DNA of 64,000 bases from NCBI RefSeq assembly GCF_001543175.1, contig NZ_CP014161.1, forward strand, positions 868,001 to 932,000, in the 5' to 3' direction. A program made the translations under genes and the position numbers. Origin of the DNA: Aerococcus urinae. Its GTDB lineage: Bacteria > Bacillota > Bacilli > Lactobacillales > Aerococcaceae. The first letter of the stretch is position 1; every line of letters starts with the position of its first letter. The notes beneath the pieces were generated by a model. That model was not told the origin of the DNA and made no database searches. It saw nothing but the letters and a program-made list of their open reading frames with translations. Positions 25,199 through 34,480 of the stretch are shown one piece after another.

Positions 25199-28100
25199 AT
25201 GCTTTCTAACGAAGAGATGTTTCAAACTTTACTTAGGCAAATGCATTGGCAGAGTGATGATGAAAATATTAAGCAGGGATCTATTGAAGAGGTGATTGTT
25301 CACCAAGTCTCTCGCTGCTATCAATTCAATATTCGTTTCCCAGAACGCTTACCTTTTTCTGCTTATCAACTTTTTTATGCCCAGTTAACCAATACTTTTC
25401 AAGCCATAGCCAAAGTAAAATTGAAAGTTATTATCAGTCAAGTAAGTACAGCTAGTGACCAAGAAGTGAGTGCTTATTGGCCAGTGATTTTGGAATGCTT
25501 GAATTTGTCAGATGGCATGGCTCAACAAGTTTTATATGCTAATCCTCCTAAAATTAACCAGGGGAAGATGTTCCTTTATGTAGAAAATGCCCCCATTCGA
25601 GAATATGTTGAAACTAACTACGTTCAGGCGATCCTGGATTGCTATCAGCGCCACGGCTTCGATAAGCTAAGTCTTAAGGTTATTGTTGATCAAGACAGGG
25701 CGAATGAGCGGCAAGAGCAATACCAGTCTAGACGTCAAGCGCTAGAGAAGGAAGAACAAGAAAAAGCCAAGCTTGTCCAGGAGCGTAGTGAGCAACCCCC
25801 TTCAAATGCTAAGCAAGTTAAATCTCCAGATCAAATTCGAATCGGTCGGTCTATTCCTAGTGACCAAGTTCAGATGATGAAAAGCTATACTGAAGAGCAG
25901 CGTCGTGCTGTAATGGAGGGTGTTGTTTTTGATGTTGAGATACGGGAATTAAGAACGGGGCGCTGCATTCTTGTCTTAAAAATGTCAGATTATACCTCGG
26001 CCTTTATTGTACAAAAATTCTCTAATACTGACGCTGATATTGCCATCTTCAATAGTATCAAGGAAGGTATGTGGCTACGTGTTCGAGGTGATATCCAAAT
26101 GGATGACCGCTTTGCTAGAGACCTCGTTGTTAATGCACGTGACCTGGAAGCCATTGAAAAGGAACCACGTCAAGATACCATGCCGGAAGATCAAAAACGA
26201 GTAGAGCTTCACTTACACACGAATATGAGTGCCCTGGATGCTACGAATTCTGTGACTGATTTTGTCAAGCAAGCGGCCGCATGGGGGCACAAAGCTATCG
26301 CTGTTACTGACCATGGTAATGTCCAGGCTTTTCCTGAAGCTAGTCAAGCAGCTAAAGACACTGGGGTCAAGCTGATTTATGGTATGGAAGCCTATGTCGT
26401 TGATGATGGAGTCCCCATTGCCTATAATCCCGGCCACGTTGAATTAGAAAATGCGACTTATGTTATTTTTGACGTGGAGACGACCGGATTATCGGCAGTT
26501 TATAACACGATTATTGAAATTGGTGCGGTAAAAATGCATAAAGGAAATGTGGTCGGAGAATTTTCTGAGTTCTTAAATCCAGGCCATCACTTATCTAGTT
26601 TTACCACCGAATTGACAGGCATTACCGACAGTATGGTAGCTAATGCCCGTCCTGAACCCGAAGTCATGCAGGATTTCTTGGACTTCTGTCAAGGAACGAT
26701 TTTAGTCGCTCATAATGCCAGCTTTGATGTTGGCTTTATTGATGCTGCCTACCAAAGAAATGGCTTACCTACCATAGAAAATCCTGTGATTGATACCTTG
26801 GAATTAGCTCGCTACCTTTACCCCCATTTGAAATCCTTCCGTTTAAACACCTTGTCCAAGCATTTTAACGTTTCTCTAGAACACCACCACCGGGCGATTT
26901 ACGATGCGACTTCAACGGGTGCTTTGGCATGGATTTTTGTTAAGGAAGCTAAAGAATCTCATGATATGGTTTACCATGATCAGTTGAACCGTGATATAGG
27001 TCAAGGAGATGCCTATAAAAAGGGACGCCCCTTCCATGCGACCATCTTAGCCAAAAATCAAAAGGGGCTTAAGGACTTATTTAAATTAGTGAGTGCCTCT
27101 AATGTTGACTATTTTCACCGGGTTCCGCGTATTCCTCGCTCGCTCCTAAAAGAACACCGTGAGCATCTATTGATTGGTTCCGCTTGTTCAGAAGGAGAAG
27201 TCTTTACTGCTGCCATGCAGAAAGGAAAGGAAACCGCTAAGAAATTTGCTGAGTTTTACGATTACCTTGAAATTCAACCCAAAGCATCTTATGAGCCTCT
27301 TTTACGTAATCAAGATATTATCAATAATGAGGCTTTAGAAAATATTATTAACGATTTAGTGGACATTGGAGATGAACTTGGTATTACAGTGGTAGCGACA
27401 GGAGATGCGCATTATCTTAACCCCGAAGATAAGATTTACCGAGAAATTTTGATCAATTCGATAAAATCTAATCGCTCTAAATATTTTCCTAGAGCCCATT
27501 TCAGGACGACCAAAGAAATGCTCGATGATTTTGCCTTTTTGGGTGAAGAGAAAGCCTTTGAATTAGTCGTCACTAATTCTAATGCCATAGCTGATTCCAT
27601 TGAATTTGTGGAACCTATTCACGATAAGTTGTATACACCCCATATCGATGGTGCTGAAGAGTCCATTCGTAATGATGCTTTTACTAAGGCTCATGAAATT
27701 TACGGTGAGAATTTACCTGAACTGATCGAAGAAAGATTAGAAAGGGAATTGGACAGTATTATTGGTAACGGTTTTGCGGTGATCTATTACATTGCGCAAA
27801 AGTTAGTGTGGAAATCGAATGAAGATGGCTATATTGTTGGTTCTCGGGGTTCGGTGGGCTCTTCCTTTGCTGCCACCATGTTAGGCATTACTGAAGTTAA
27901 TCCCCTTCCACCACACTATGTCTGCCTGAACTGCCATTACAGTCATTTCTATATCCATGGCGAAATTGGGTCTGGTTTTGACTTAGAAGATAAGGATTGT
28001 CCCGAATGTGGTCAGCCATTGTCTAAGGATGGTCATGATATTCCTTTTGAAACTTTCTTAGGTTTTAATGGAGACAAGGTTCCTGATATCGACCTTAACT

Positions 28101-29512
28101 TCTCCGGAGAATATCAAGCTCAAGCCCATAACTATACTAAGGTCCTTTTTGGGGAGGACCACGTTTATAAAGCGGGAACCATCTCTACTGTTGCTGATAA
28201 AACCGCTTTTGGTTATGTTTTAGGTTATGACCGAGACCATAATTTAAACTTAAGGCAAACCGAAAAAGATTTTCTAGCCAAAGGGGCTACCGGGGTAAAA
28301 CGGACAACTGGACAACACCCGGGTGGGATTATTGTAATTCCAGAAAACATGGACGTTTATGATTTTACCCCGATCCAATACCCTGCCGATGAGCAAACGG
28401 CTGATTGGCGAACTACCCACTTTGATTTCCATTCCATTCATGACAATGTCTTGAAATTAGACTGTTTGGGTCACGATGATCCTACGGTTATTCGTAAATT
28501 ACAGGATCTGTCGGGAATTGAGCCGACAGATATCCCAATGGACGATCTCGAAGTTTATAAACTATTTAATGGAACCGAATCCCTTGGGGTGTCTCCAGAG
28601 CAAATTTTTTCCAAAACCGGAACCCTGGGTATTCCTGAATTTGGTACGCCATTCGTTAGACAGATGCTAGAAGCGACTCACCCTAGCACTTTTGCCGAAT
28701 TACTACAAATTTCCGGTCTTTCTCATGGTACTGATGTTTGGCTGGGAAATGCGGAAACTTTGGTTAGTGAAAAGGGCATGGAATTAAAGGATGTTATTGG
28801 TTGTCGGGACGACATTATGATGGATTTGATTCATATGGGAGTTCCTAAGAGCGATTCCTTCCAAATTATGGAAAAGGTAAGAAAGGGGAAAGGGCTGTCA
28901 CCTGAACACCAAGCGATCATGAAAGAGCATGAGGTACCAGAATGGTACATGGATTCCTGCCAAAAAATTAAGTATATGTTTCCTAAAGCCCATGCGGCTG
29001 CTTATGTGATTAATGCCTTGCGAGTAGCTTGGTTCAAAGTGCACCATCCTATTTGGTACTATTGTGCCTATCTCAGTGTCAGGGCTGAAGATTTTGATTT
29101 GAAAGCCATGGCAGGAGGTTTAGAATCGAACAAGGACCGCCTTAAAGAGATAAAGGCTAAAGGGAATGATGCCAGTGCCAAAGAAAAGGCCCTACAAATT
29201 GTGCTAGAATTAGTCAATGAAATGTGGGAGCGTGGTTTGAAATTTAAGATGGTTGATTTAGATAAATCAGATGCCAAAGACTTTGTTATCGAAGGAGAGG
29301 ATACCTTAATTGCTCCATTCCGTGCTGTTTCTGGATTAGGTGTCAGCGTGGCTCAACAAGTCGTTAAAGCCAGAGAAGAATCTCCTTTCTTATCAAAAGA
29401 AGATCTGAAGATTCGTGGTAAGGTCAGCCAATCAGTTATCGACCATTTAGATGAATGCAATGCACTGAATGGCTTACCGGAAGAAAATCAATTGTCCCTA
29501 TTTGATTTTTAA
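25199..29512 (+). CDS. polC: DNA polymerase III alpha subunit, Gram-positive PolC type
   Basis: A 1437-residue PolC, the essential replicative polymerase of low-GC Gram-positives, with its own 3'-5' exonuclease. Order seen: N-terminal domain, OB-fold region, PHP domain starting at HLHTN (His338), DEDDh exonuclease inserted in the PHP domain (FDVETTG with Asp425 and Glu427), then the polymerase core including a four-cysteine zinc region (CLNCHYSH...CPECGQ), the PDIDLNFSGE catalytic motif and C-terminal helix-hairpin-helix region ending LSLFDF. Length is normal. GAAGGGAG precedes ATG. Confidence 0.98.
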   Translation: MLSNEEMFQTLLRQMHWQSDDENIKQGSIEEVIVHQVSRCYQFNIRFPERLPFSAYQLFYAQLTNTFQAIAKVKLKVIISQVSTASDQEVSAYWPVILECLNLSDGMAQQVLYANPPKINQGKMFLYVENAPIREYVETNYVQAILDCYQRHGFDKLSLKVIVDQDRANERQEQYQSRRQALEKEEQEKAKLVQERSEQPPSNAKQVKSPDQIRIGRSIPSDQVQMMKSYTEEQRRAVMEGVVFDVEIRELRTGRCILVLKMSDYTSAFIVQKFSNTDADIAIFNSIKEGMWLRVRGDIQMDDRFARDLVVNARDLEAIEKEPRQDTMPEDQKRVELHLHTNMSALDATNSVTDFVKQAAAWGHKAIAVTDHGNVQAFPEASQAAKDTGVKLIYGMEAYVVDDGVPIAYNPGHVELENATYVIFDVETTGLSAVYNTIIEIGAVKMHKGNVVGEFSEFLNPGHHLSSFTTELTGITDSMVANARPEPEVMQDFLDFCQGTILVAHNASFDVGFIDAAYQRNGLPTIENPVIDTLELARYLYPHLKSFRLNTLSKHFNVSLEHHHRAIYDATSTGALAWIFVKEAKESHDMVYHDQLNRDIGQGDAYKKGRPFHATILAKNQKGLKDLFKLVSASNVDYFHRVPRIPRSLLKEHREHLLIGSACSEGEVFTAAMQKGKETAKKFAEFYDYLEIQPKASYEPLLRNQDIINNEALENIINDLVDIGDELGITVVATGDAHYLNPEDKIYREILINSIKSNRSKYFPRAHFRTTKEMLDDFAFLGEEKAFELVVTNSNAIADSIEFVEPIHDKLYTPHIDGAEESIRNDAFTKAHEIYGENLPELIEERLERELDSIIGNGFAVIYYIAQKLVWKSNEDGYIVGSRGSVGSSFAATMLGITEVNPLPPHYVCLNCHYSHFYIHGEIGSGFDLEDKDCPECGQPLSKDGHDIPFETFLGFNGDKVPDIDLNFSGEYQAQAHNYTKVLFGEDHVYKAGTISTVADKTAFGYVLGYDRDHNLNLRQTEKDFLAKGATGVKRTTGQHPGGIIVIPENMDVYDFTPIQYPADEQTADWRTTHFDFHSIHDNVLKLDCLGHDDPTVIRKLQDLSGIEPTDIPMDDLEVYKLFNGTESLGVSPEQIFSKTGTLGIPEFGTPFVRQMLEATHPSTFAELLQISGLSHGTDVWLGNAETLVSEKGMELKDVIGCRDDIMMDLIHMGVPKSDSFQIMEKVRKGKGLSPEHQAIMKEHEVPEWYMDSCQKIKYMFPKAHAAAYVINALRVAWFKVHHPIWYYCAYLSVRAEDFDLKAMAGGLESNKDRLKEIKAKGNDASAKEKALQIVLELVNEMWERGLKFKMVDLDKSDAKDFVIEGEDTLIAPFRAVSGLGVSVAQQVVKAREESPFLSKEDLKIRGKVSQSVIDHLDECNALNGLPEENQLSLFDF

Positions 29513-29544
29513 AAGAGATAAGCAATTGAAAGGCGTAATACTTA

Positions 29545-29577
29545 ACAAGGCTGTTATTTTCGACAGCCTTGTTTTAT
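29545..29577 (+). terminator. Rho-independent terminator after polC
   Basis: ACAAGGCTGT (29545-29554) pairs with ACAGCCTTGT (29563-29572), eight-base loop, then TTTATT. Confidence 0.92.
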
Positions 29578-29720
29578 TATATTGTATCTTCTATCTTTTC
29601 TAGTAGGGAGCCTTTTACTAGCTAATCGCTAGATTGCTATGTTACGATCAAAGTAAACTTATTTTTATTTGTTCATATTCACTTTTAAAGTGACTGAATC
29701 TTTTGAAGAGAGGAGCTGTT

Positions 29721-30035
29721 ATGATGCAAGAAATGATTATTACCATTGTTGACCATAAATATGGTCGCGATGTGATCAAAACTGCCCGGGAAGCGGGAGC
29801 TGTTGGAGCTACTGTCGTTAAGGGACGTGGAGCGGGTTACAGAGATTATGAAGCCGCCTTTGATGTCACCATCGAAGAAGAAAAGGATATTGTCTTAATG
29901 GTGGTAGATAGTGAAAAGGTAAGTGCCATTTCCCAGGCTATTGTAGAAAAAATGAACCTGAGATCACCAAATTCAGGAATTACCTTTTCCCTACCTGTCA
30001 ATAATACGACTGGTTTATTGCGTGAAATTGAATAA
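29721..30035 (+). CDS. PII-like (GlnB-superfamily) regulatory protein, single domain
   Basis: A 104-residue protein with the PII-type beta-alpha-beta pattern: MIITIVDHKYGRDVIKTAREAGAVGATVVKGRGAG at the N-terminus and NSGITFSLPVNNTTGL at the C-terminus. Canonical PII proteins bind nucleotides and 2-oxoglutarate and gate transporters or enzymes. The region corresponding to the T-loop (around residues 35-50) does not show the usual uridylylated tyrosine context, so its ligand is open. Two adjacent ATGs (29721, 29724) share AGGAG at 29711-29715; spacing favours the second. It precedes a DUF1538 membrane protein by 24 bases, and a tandem PII-like protein follows that. Confidence 0.75.
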   Translation: MMQEMIITIVDHKYGRDVIKTAREAGAVGATVVKGRGAGYRDYEAAFDVTIEEEKDIVLMVVDSEKVSAISQAIVEKMNLRSPNSGITFSLPVNNTTGLLREIE

Positions 30036-30059
30036 AATCTGAAAGAAAGGAGAGCGTCT

Positions 30060-31520
30060 ATGGATGTTTTAATTGATAGTTTTAAAGAAACAGCTTACTC
30101 GGTATTACCTGTGGTGGCTATTGTATTAGTGCTATCATTTTTTGTGGTTGATGTGCCAGCTAATATGTTGCTCGCTTTTATTATTGGGGCGATTTTACTC
30201 ATGTTAGGATTGACGATTTTTTTAACTGGTATTGATGTGGGGATGACCCCAATTGGAAATCACTTAGGTCACTATGTTGCCGGGAATAGTTCAGTTAAGG
30301 TCATTGCAGTGATCAGTTTTATTATTGGTTTTGCAGTGACTATCGCTGAGCCAGACTTATTGATACTGGGTCTGCAAATTCAAGAGGCGACCTCAGGTGC
30401 CTTGAGTCAGCAACTAGTCGTCTTATCAGTCTCTATTGGTGTGGGGATCATGATTGCTTTTGGAGTTTTTCGACTCTTGAAACGAATTGCTTTAAAGCAT
30501 TTCTTTGCACTTGTTTACGGAATTATTTTAATACTGGCTATTTTTTCTGAAGACTCTAACATTGCTATGGGATTTGACGCTTCTGGGGCGACAACAGGAG
30601 CATTAACCACTCCCTTTATTTTAGCCTTGTCAGGTTCCCTTGCCCAAAGGATGGGGGGGAAAGATGCTGAAGACAACGCCTTTGGTCTAGTCGGAGCCAT
30701 GAGTACTGGACCGATCTTAGCGACACTTTTACTGATTCTATTATCGCAAAGTAATATTCAACCGGCTGAATCGGTGGTTGAACCGACACAAAATGTGTTT
30801 TATGCCATTGTATCCAGTTTTCTACCGACTCTAGTTGAATCGATCATTGCCCTTATCCCGATTGTTCTCTTATTTATTTATATGAACTGGAGACATTTCC
30901 AACTTGATAAAGAAGAATTGATGGATATTTTTAAAGGAATTATTTATACGGTGATTGGTTTAACTATTTTCCTAGTTGGTGTCCATGAAGGTTTCATGGA
31001 TATGGGGAAATTCCTTGGCCAAGCCATGGCTGAAAGAGGAAATCTGTGGTTAATAATTACTGGCTTTATTCTCGGCCTAGTGGTTGTTTTAGCTGAGCCT
31101 GCTGTCCATGTCTTGGGAGATCAAGTCGAGGATGTTACGGGTGGATATATTCCTAATAAAATCCTTATGATTGCGCTATCCATAGGGGTGGCTCTAGCAG
31201 TCGGTTTATCCATGTTACGAATTTCCAGTGACCAGTTAATGGTCTGGCACTTCCTCTTACCTGGTTTTGCTTTGGCAATTCTCTTGTCTTACCAAGTCCC
31301 TAATCTATTTACTGGGATCGCCTTTGATGCTGGTGGGGTAGCCTCTGGTCCGATGACAGCTACTTTTATTTTAGCCTTTGCCCAAGGAGCAGCTGACTAT
31401 CTTCCCAATGCAAATGCCTTAGATGCCTTTGGTGTGATTGCTTTTGTTGCTATGATTCCAGTGATCATGGTAGAATTACTCGGATTAATATTTAAGATTC
31501 AAACAAAGACAAGTGATTAA
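30060..31520 (+). CDS. DUF1538 family membrane protein, internally duplicated putative transporter
   Basis: A 486-residue protein with about 12 to 14 hydrophobic segments. Two homologous halves are visible: GFAVTIAEPDLLILGLQIQEATSG in the first half matches LGLVVVLAEPAVHVLGDQVEDVTGG in the second, and GFDASGATTGALTTPFILA matches AFDAGGVASGPMTATFILA. Conserved acidic residues in membrane segments (AEP, FDA) suggest ion or solute transport. Function is unknown (DUF1538). It lies between two PII-like genes with short gaps, which suggests PII-type control as for AmtB-GlnK; that is inference. AGGAGAGCG precedes ATG. Confidence 0.8.
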   Translation: MDVLIDSFKETAYSVLPVVAIVLVLSFFVVDVPANMLLAFIIGAILLMLGLTIFLTGIDVGMTPIGNHLGHYVAGNSSVKVIAVISFIIGFAVTIAEPDLLILGLQIQEATSGALSQQLVVLSVSIGVGIMIAFGVFRLLKRIALKHFFALVYGIILILAIFSEDSNIAMGFDASGATTGALTTPFILALSGSLAQRMGGKDAEDNAFGLVGAMSTGPILATLLLILLSQSNIQPAESVVEPTQNVFYAIVSSFLPTLVESIIALIPIVLLFIYMNWRHFQLDKEELMDIFKGIIYTVIGLTIFLVGVHEGFMDMGKFLGQAMAERGNLWLIITGFILGLVVVLAEPAVHVLGDQVEDVTGGYIPNKILMIALSIGVALAVGLSMLRISSDQLMVWHFLLPGFALAILLSYQVPNLFTGIAFDAGGVASGPMTATFILAFAQGAADYLPNANALDAFGVIAFVAMIPVIMVELLGLIFKIQTKTSD

Positions 31521-31552
31521 GTATAAGCGCTGATGGAGAAAGGGGAATAAAA

Positions 31553-32212
31553 GTGAATAAAGAACCGGTTTTATTTTTAGCCATTGTTAAAGAAGGTATG
31601 GCTAGCCGTCTATTGAAGCGTGCCAAACAAGCTGGTGCATCAGGTGGAACGATTATTAGAGCCTATGGGACTGTTCAAAGCAACTTATTGCGGTCCTTGG
31701 GTTTACAAGGAGCTGAACGTGAAATCTTTTTAACCATTGTTCCAAAAGAAAAAGAAGCGGATATTCATGCCCATTTAGAAGATGCCTTGAAATTAAAGAA
31801 AAAAGGGACAGGTGTTCTATTTTCGTTTGATGTGTCTTCTTATTTAGGTAATCAAAACCATAGCTATCTCTTTAATGAGGCAGACCAGGGAAGCAAAGAC
31901 CAGCTCCTGGTAACCATAGTACAAAGGGATTTAGCTGATCAAGTGGTTGATGCTGCCCGTGATGAAGGGGCTAAGGGAGCGACGATTTTACATGGTCGTG
32001 GAAGTGGTGCCCATGAAAAATCCACCATTTTTTCCATTCAAATTGAACCCGAAAAAGAAATTGTTTGGATGGTTCTTCCCGCTAATAAAATTAAACAAGT
32101 TACAGATAATATTTCAGAGACTATGAAAATTACGGAGCCGGGCCATGGCCTAATTTTTTCCTTGCCGATCTCAAGTGTCAGTGGCTTGATAGGTCAGGGC
32201 AAAAAAGCCTAG
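31553..32212 (+). CDS. Tandem PII-like protein (two PII-type domains fused)
   Basis: A 219-residue protein made of two PII-like halves. The first, about residues 1-100, runs from LFLAIVKEGMASRLLKRAKQAGASGGTIIRAYG to GVLFSFDVSSYLG; the second, about 115-215, runs from LLVTIVQRDLADQVVDAARDEGAKGATILHGRG to LIFSLPISSVSGL. The second half closely resembles the single-domain protein encoded upstream. Start is GTG at 31553 with AAAGGGG upstream. PII proteins are trimers, so a fused pair implies an altered assembly, possibly a mixed complex with the single-domain partner. Third gene of the PII/DUF1538 cassette. Confidence 0.72.
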   Translation: MNKEPVLFLAIVKEGMASRLLKRAKQAGASGGTIIRAYGTVQSNLLRSLGLQGAEREIFLTIVPKEKEADIHAHLEDALKLKKKGTGVLFSFDVSSYLGNQNHSYLFNEADQGSKDQLLVTIVQRDLADQVVDAARDEGAKGATILHGRGSGAHEKSTIFSIQIEPEKEIVWMVLPANKIKQVTDNISETMKITEPGHGLIFSLPISSVSGLIGQGKKA

Positions 32213-32215
32213 CTA

Positions 32216-32244
32216 TTGCTAGTTAATGAAAAATATGCTAATAT
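32216..32244 (+). promoter_or_regulatory. Candidate promoter of rimP-nusA operon
   Basis: TTGCTA (32216-32221) and TAATAT (32239-32244) with a 17-base spacer, starting right after the tandem-PII stop codon. The predicted start, near 32251, lies upstream of the hairpin at 32269-32295. Confidence 0.5.
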
Positions 32245-32268
32245 AAAAGTGTTGTATAGGAAAGGAAG

Positions 32269-32295
32269 GAGTGAGCGCTAGCGCTCACTCTTTTT
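32269..32295 (+). terminator. Perfect-palindrome terminator in the leader of rimP-nusA
   Basis: A 22-base perfect palindrome (arms GAGTGAGCGC-type, axis at 32279/32280) is followed by TTTTT. It ends readthrough from the PII cassette. If the promoter at 32216-32244 is real, it also acts as a leader attenuator for the rimP-nusA-infB operon. Confidence 0.88.
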
Positions 32296-32318
32296 CATGA
32301 GTAGAAAGTGAGGGAAGT

Positions 32319-32792
32319 ATGGCTAAAGTTACTGACCAAGTGAAAGCATTAATTGAAGCTGATATTAATGAAATGGGATATCAATTATTTGATATTACTT
32401 TTTCCAAAGAGGGTAAGGATTGGTATTTACGCATCTACATCGATAAGAATGACGGCATAACGATCGCTGATTGTGTCAAAGCGAGCGAAAAGATTTCTGA
32501 AATCTTAGATAATGTCGAAGACGACCCTATTCCCCAAGCTTACTACCTAGAAGTGTCTTCTCCTGGAGCGGAACGTCCTTTGAATAATGACAATGCTATC
32601 CAACAAGCAATTGGTAAATGGGTTCATTTAAATTTCTATCATGAAATCGATGGTAGTAAATTTGTTGAAGGACGTCTTTTAGAAGCTAGTGAACAATACT
32701 TTACTTTAGAAGTAAAAGATAAGACCCGATGGTTAGTTCAAGACTTTCCGCGTAAAAGCGTGTCTTTAATTCGTTTAGCAATAGAATTTTAA
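32319..32792 (+). CDS. rimP: Ribosome maturation factor RimP
   Basis: A 157-residue RimP needed for 30S subunit assembly. N-terminal domain with LEVSSPGAERPL near residues 77-88 is the family signature, and the C-terminal SH3-like domain follows (FVEGRLLEASEQYFTLEVKD). First gene of the rimP-nusA-ylxR-rplGA-infB-rbfA operon; it ends 12 bases before nusA. Confidence 0.95.
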   Translation: MAKVTDQVKALIEADINEMGYQLFDITFSKEGKDWYLRIYIDKNDGITIADCVKASEKISEILDNVEDDPIPQAYYLEVSSPGAERPLNNDNAIQQAIGKWVHLNFYHEIDGSKFVEGRLLEASEQYFTLEVKDKTRWLVQDFPRKSVSLIRLAIEF

Positions 32793-32804
32793 AGAGGGAT
32801 AGAA

Positions 32805-34172
32805 ATGAGCAAACAACTAATTCAAGCCTTTGAAATGTTAGAACAAGAAAAAGGAATATCTAAGGATACCATCATTGACGCAGTGCAATCAGCGCTGGTC
32901 TTTGCCTACAAGCGAAATTTTGACCAGGCACAAAATGTCGAAGTTGTTTTTGATGATAAAAAGGGGAGTTTCCACGTTTATTCAGTGAAAGAAGTTGTGG
33001 AAACGGTGATGGACTCTAATTTAGAAGTTTCCCTAGAGGATGCCTTGGAAATCAATCGTGGTTACGAAATTGGTGATAAAATTCGCTTTGAAGTCACACC
33101 AGAAGATTTTGGACGTATCGCTGCACAAACAGCTAAGCAGGTCATTACCCAACGTTTACGTGAAGCAGAACGTGAAATCATTTATGAAGAATTTATCGAT
33201 TATGAAGATGACTTGTTAACTGGGACAGTGGAAAGACAAGACCGGCGGTATATCTATGTGAATTTAGGTAAAATTGAGGCAGTTTTAACCCCTGAGGGAC
33301 AAATCCCTGGAGAGTATTTCCAACCCCATGACCGTATCCAAGTTTATGTGGAAAGGGTTGAAAATACTACAAAGGGACCTCAAATTTACGTGAGTCGTAC
33401 CCATCCTAATATGCTAAAACGCTTATTTGAGCAGGAAGTGCCAGAAATTTACGATGGAACCGTTGAAATTCGGGCAATTGCTAGAGAAGCAGGCGATCGG
33501 TCCAAGCTAGCCGTTTATTCTAATGACCCTAATGTGGATCCGGTGGGAACCTGTGTGGGTCCTAGAGGTAGCCGGGTGCAAACAGTGGTTAATGAACTAA
33601 AGGGTGAAAATATGGATATTATCGAATGGGATGAGGATCCTGCGGTTCTTATTGCCAATGCTTTAAATCCTGCTGATGTTCTCGCTGTTCACTTTGTTCC
33701 TAATGAACAGGCTTGTGTAGTCGTTGTTCCGGATAATCATTTGTCTTTAGCCATTGGTAAGCGGGGGCAAAACGCTCGTCTAGCAGCTAAGTTAACGGGT
33801 TATAAGATTGATATTAAGTCTGAAACCGAGTATGAAGACTATCAAGATTCTGAAGAATACAAAGAAAAATTTTTACAAGATCAAAATTCTGAAGCTGAAA
33901 GTGAAGAAGTCGAAAGCCTCTTAAACGATGTTAATGTAGAGGAAGAACTCATGAGTGATCCGGCTGCTCTAGCTAGTGATTCTCTTGTTAGCGAGGAAAC
34001 TGATCCTTTATTATCAGAAGTCTCTGCAGATGACCAAGCTGGCTTCGAAAATTATGATGAAGAAAATATCCATCCTGATGATATGGAAGAAATTGTTTCA
34101 GATGTTGAGGAATCCGATGAAGTGACTTACGATGAATTGTTGGATGAAGGTCAAGATCTTGAAAAAGAATAG
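32805..34172 (+). CDS. nusA: Transcription termination/antitermination factor NusA, with acidic C-terminal extension
   Basis: A 455-residue NusA. RNA-polymerase-binding N-terminal domain about 1-125, S1 domain (TGTVERQDRRYIYVNLG, about 138-154), then KH1 and KH2 (VGTCVGPRGSRVQTVVNEL about 246-264 and LSLAIGKRGQNARLAAKL about 311-328). Gram-positive NusA is usually about 350-400 residues and stops soon after KH2. Here about 105 further residues form a strongly acidic, Gln-poor tail without tryptophan or cysteine. NusA stimulates pausing and intrinsic termination, which is relevant to the leader hairpin of its own operon. Confidence 0.96.
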   Translation: MSKQLIQAFEMLEQEKGISKDTIIDAVQSALVFAYKRNFDQAQNVEVVFDDKKGSFHVYSVKEVVETVMDSNLEVSLEDALEINRGYEIGDKIRFEVTPEDFGRIAAQTAKQVITQRLREAEREIIYEEFIDYEDDLLTGTVERQDRRYIYVNLGKIEAVLTPEGQIPGEYFQPHDRIQVYVERVENTTKGPQIYVSRTHPNMLKRLFEQEVPEIYDGTVEIRAIAREAGDRSKLAVYSNDPNVDPVGTCVGPRGSRVQTVVNELKGENMDIIEWDEDPAVLIANALNPADVLAVHFVPNEQACVVVVPDNHLSLAIGKRGQNARLAAKLTGYKIDIKSETEYEDYQDSEEYKEKFLQDQNSEAESEEVESLLNDVNVEEELMSDPAALASDSLVSEETDPLLSEVSADDQAGFENYDEENIHPDDMEEIVSDVEESDEVTYDELLDEGQDLEKE

Positions 34173-34183
34173 AGGGGATATTT

Positions 34184-34480
34184 ATGAAAAAGCGCAAAAT
34201 ACCGATGCGTCGGTGTGTTGTGTCTAATGAGCAATTTCCAAAAAAAGAGTTAATTCGGGTTGTCCGTACACCAGAGGGCGAAGTCGCTATTGACCCGAGT
34301 GGGAAAATGAATGGACGAGGTGCCTATGTCGCTACTGACCCTGACTTAGTTCAAAAGGCATGGGATAAGCACATACTAGATAAGCACTTGGAAGTTGCTA
34401 TTGATGACGCTTTTTATAGTGAATTAAAAGATTACGCTGACCATATGCAAGCTAGAAAAGAGCTATATGGCAATGAATAA
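34184..34480 (+). CDS. ylxR: YlxR family RNA-binding protein (RnpM)
   Basis: A 98-residue YlxR-fold protein. MRRCVVSNEQFPKKELIRVVRTPEG near the N-terminus and GRGAYVA (about 45-51) are the family motifs. Family members bind RNA and in B. subtilis a homologue modulates RNase P. Its 3' end overlaps the start of rplGA by 14 bases. Confidence 0.92.
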   Translation: MKKRKIPMRRCVVSNEQFPKKELIRVVRTPEGEVAIDPSGKMNGRGAYVATDPDLVQKAWDKHILDKHLEVAIDDAFYSELKDYADHMQARKELYGNE

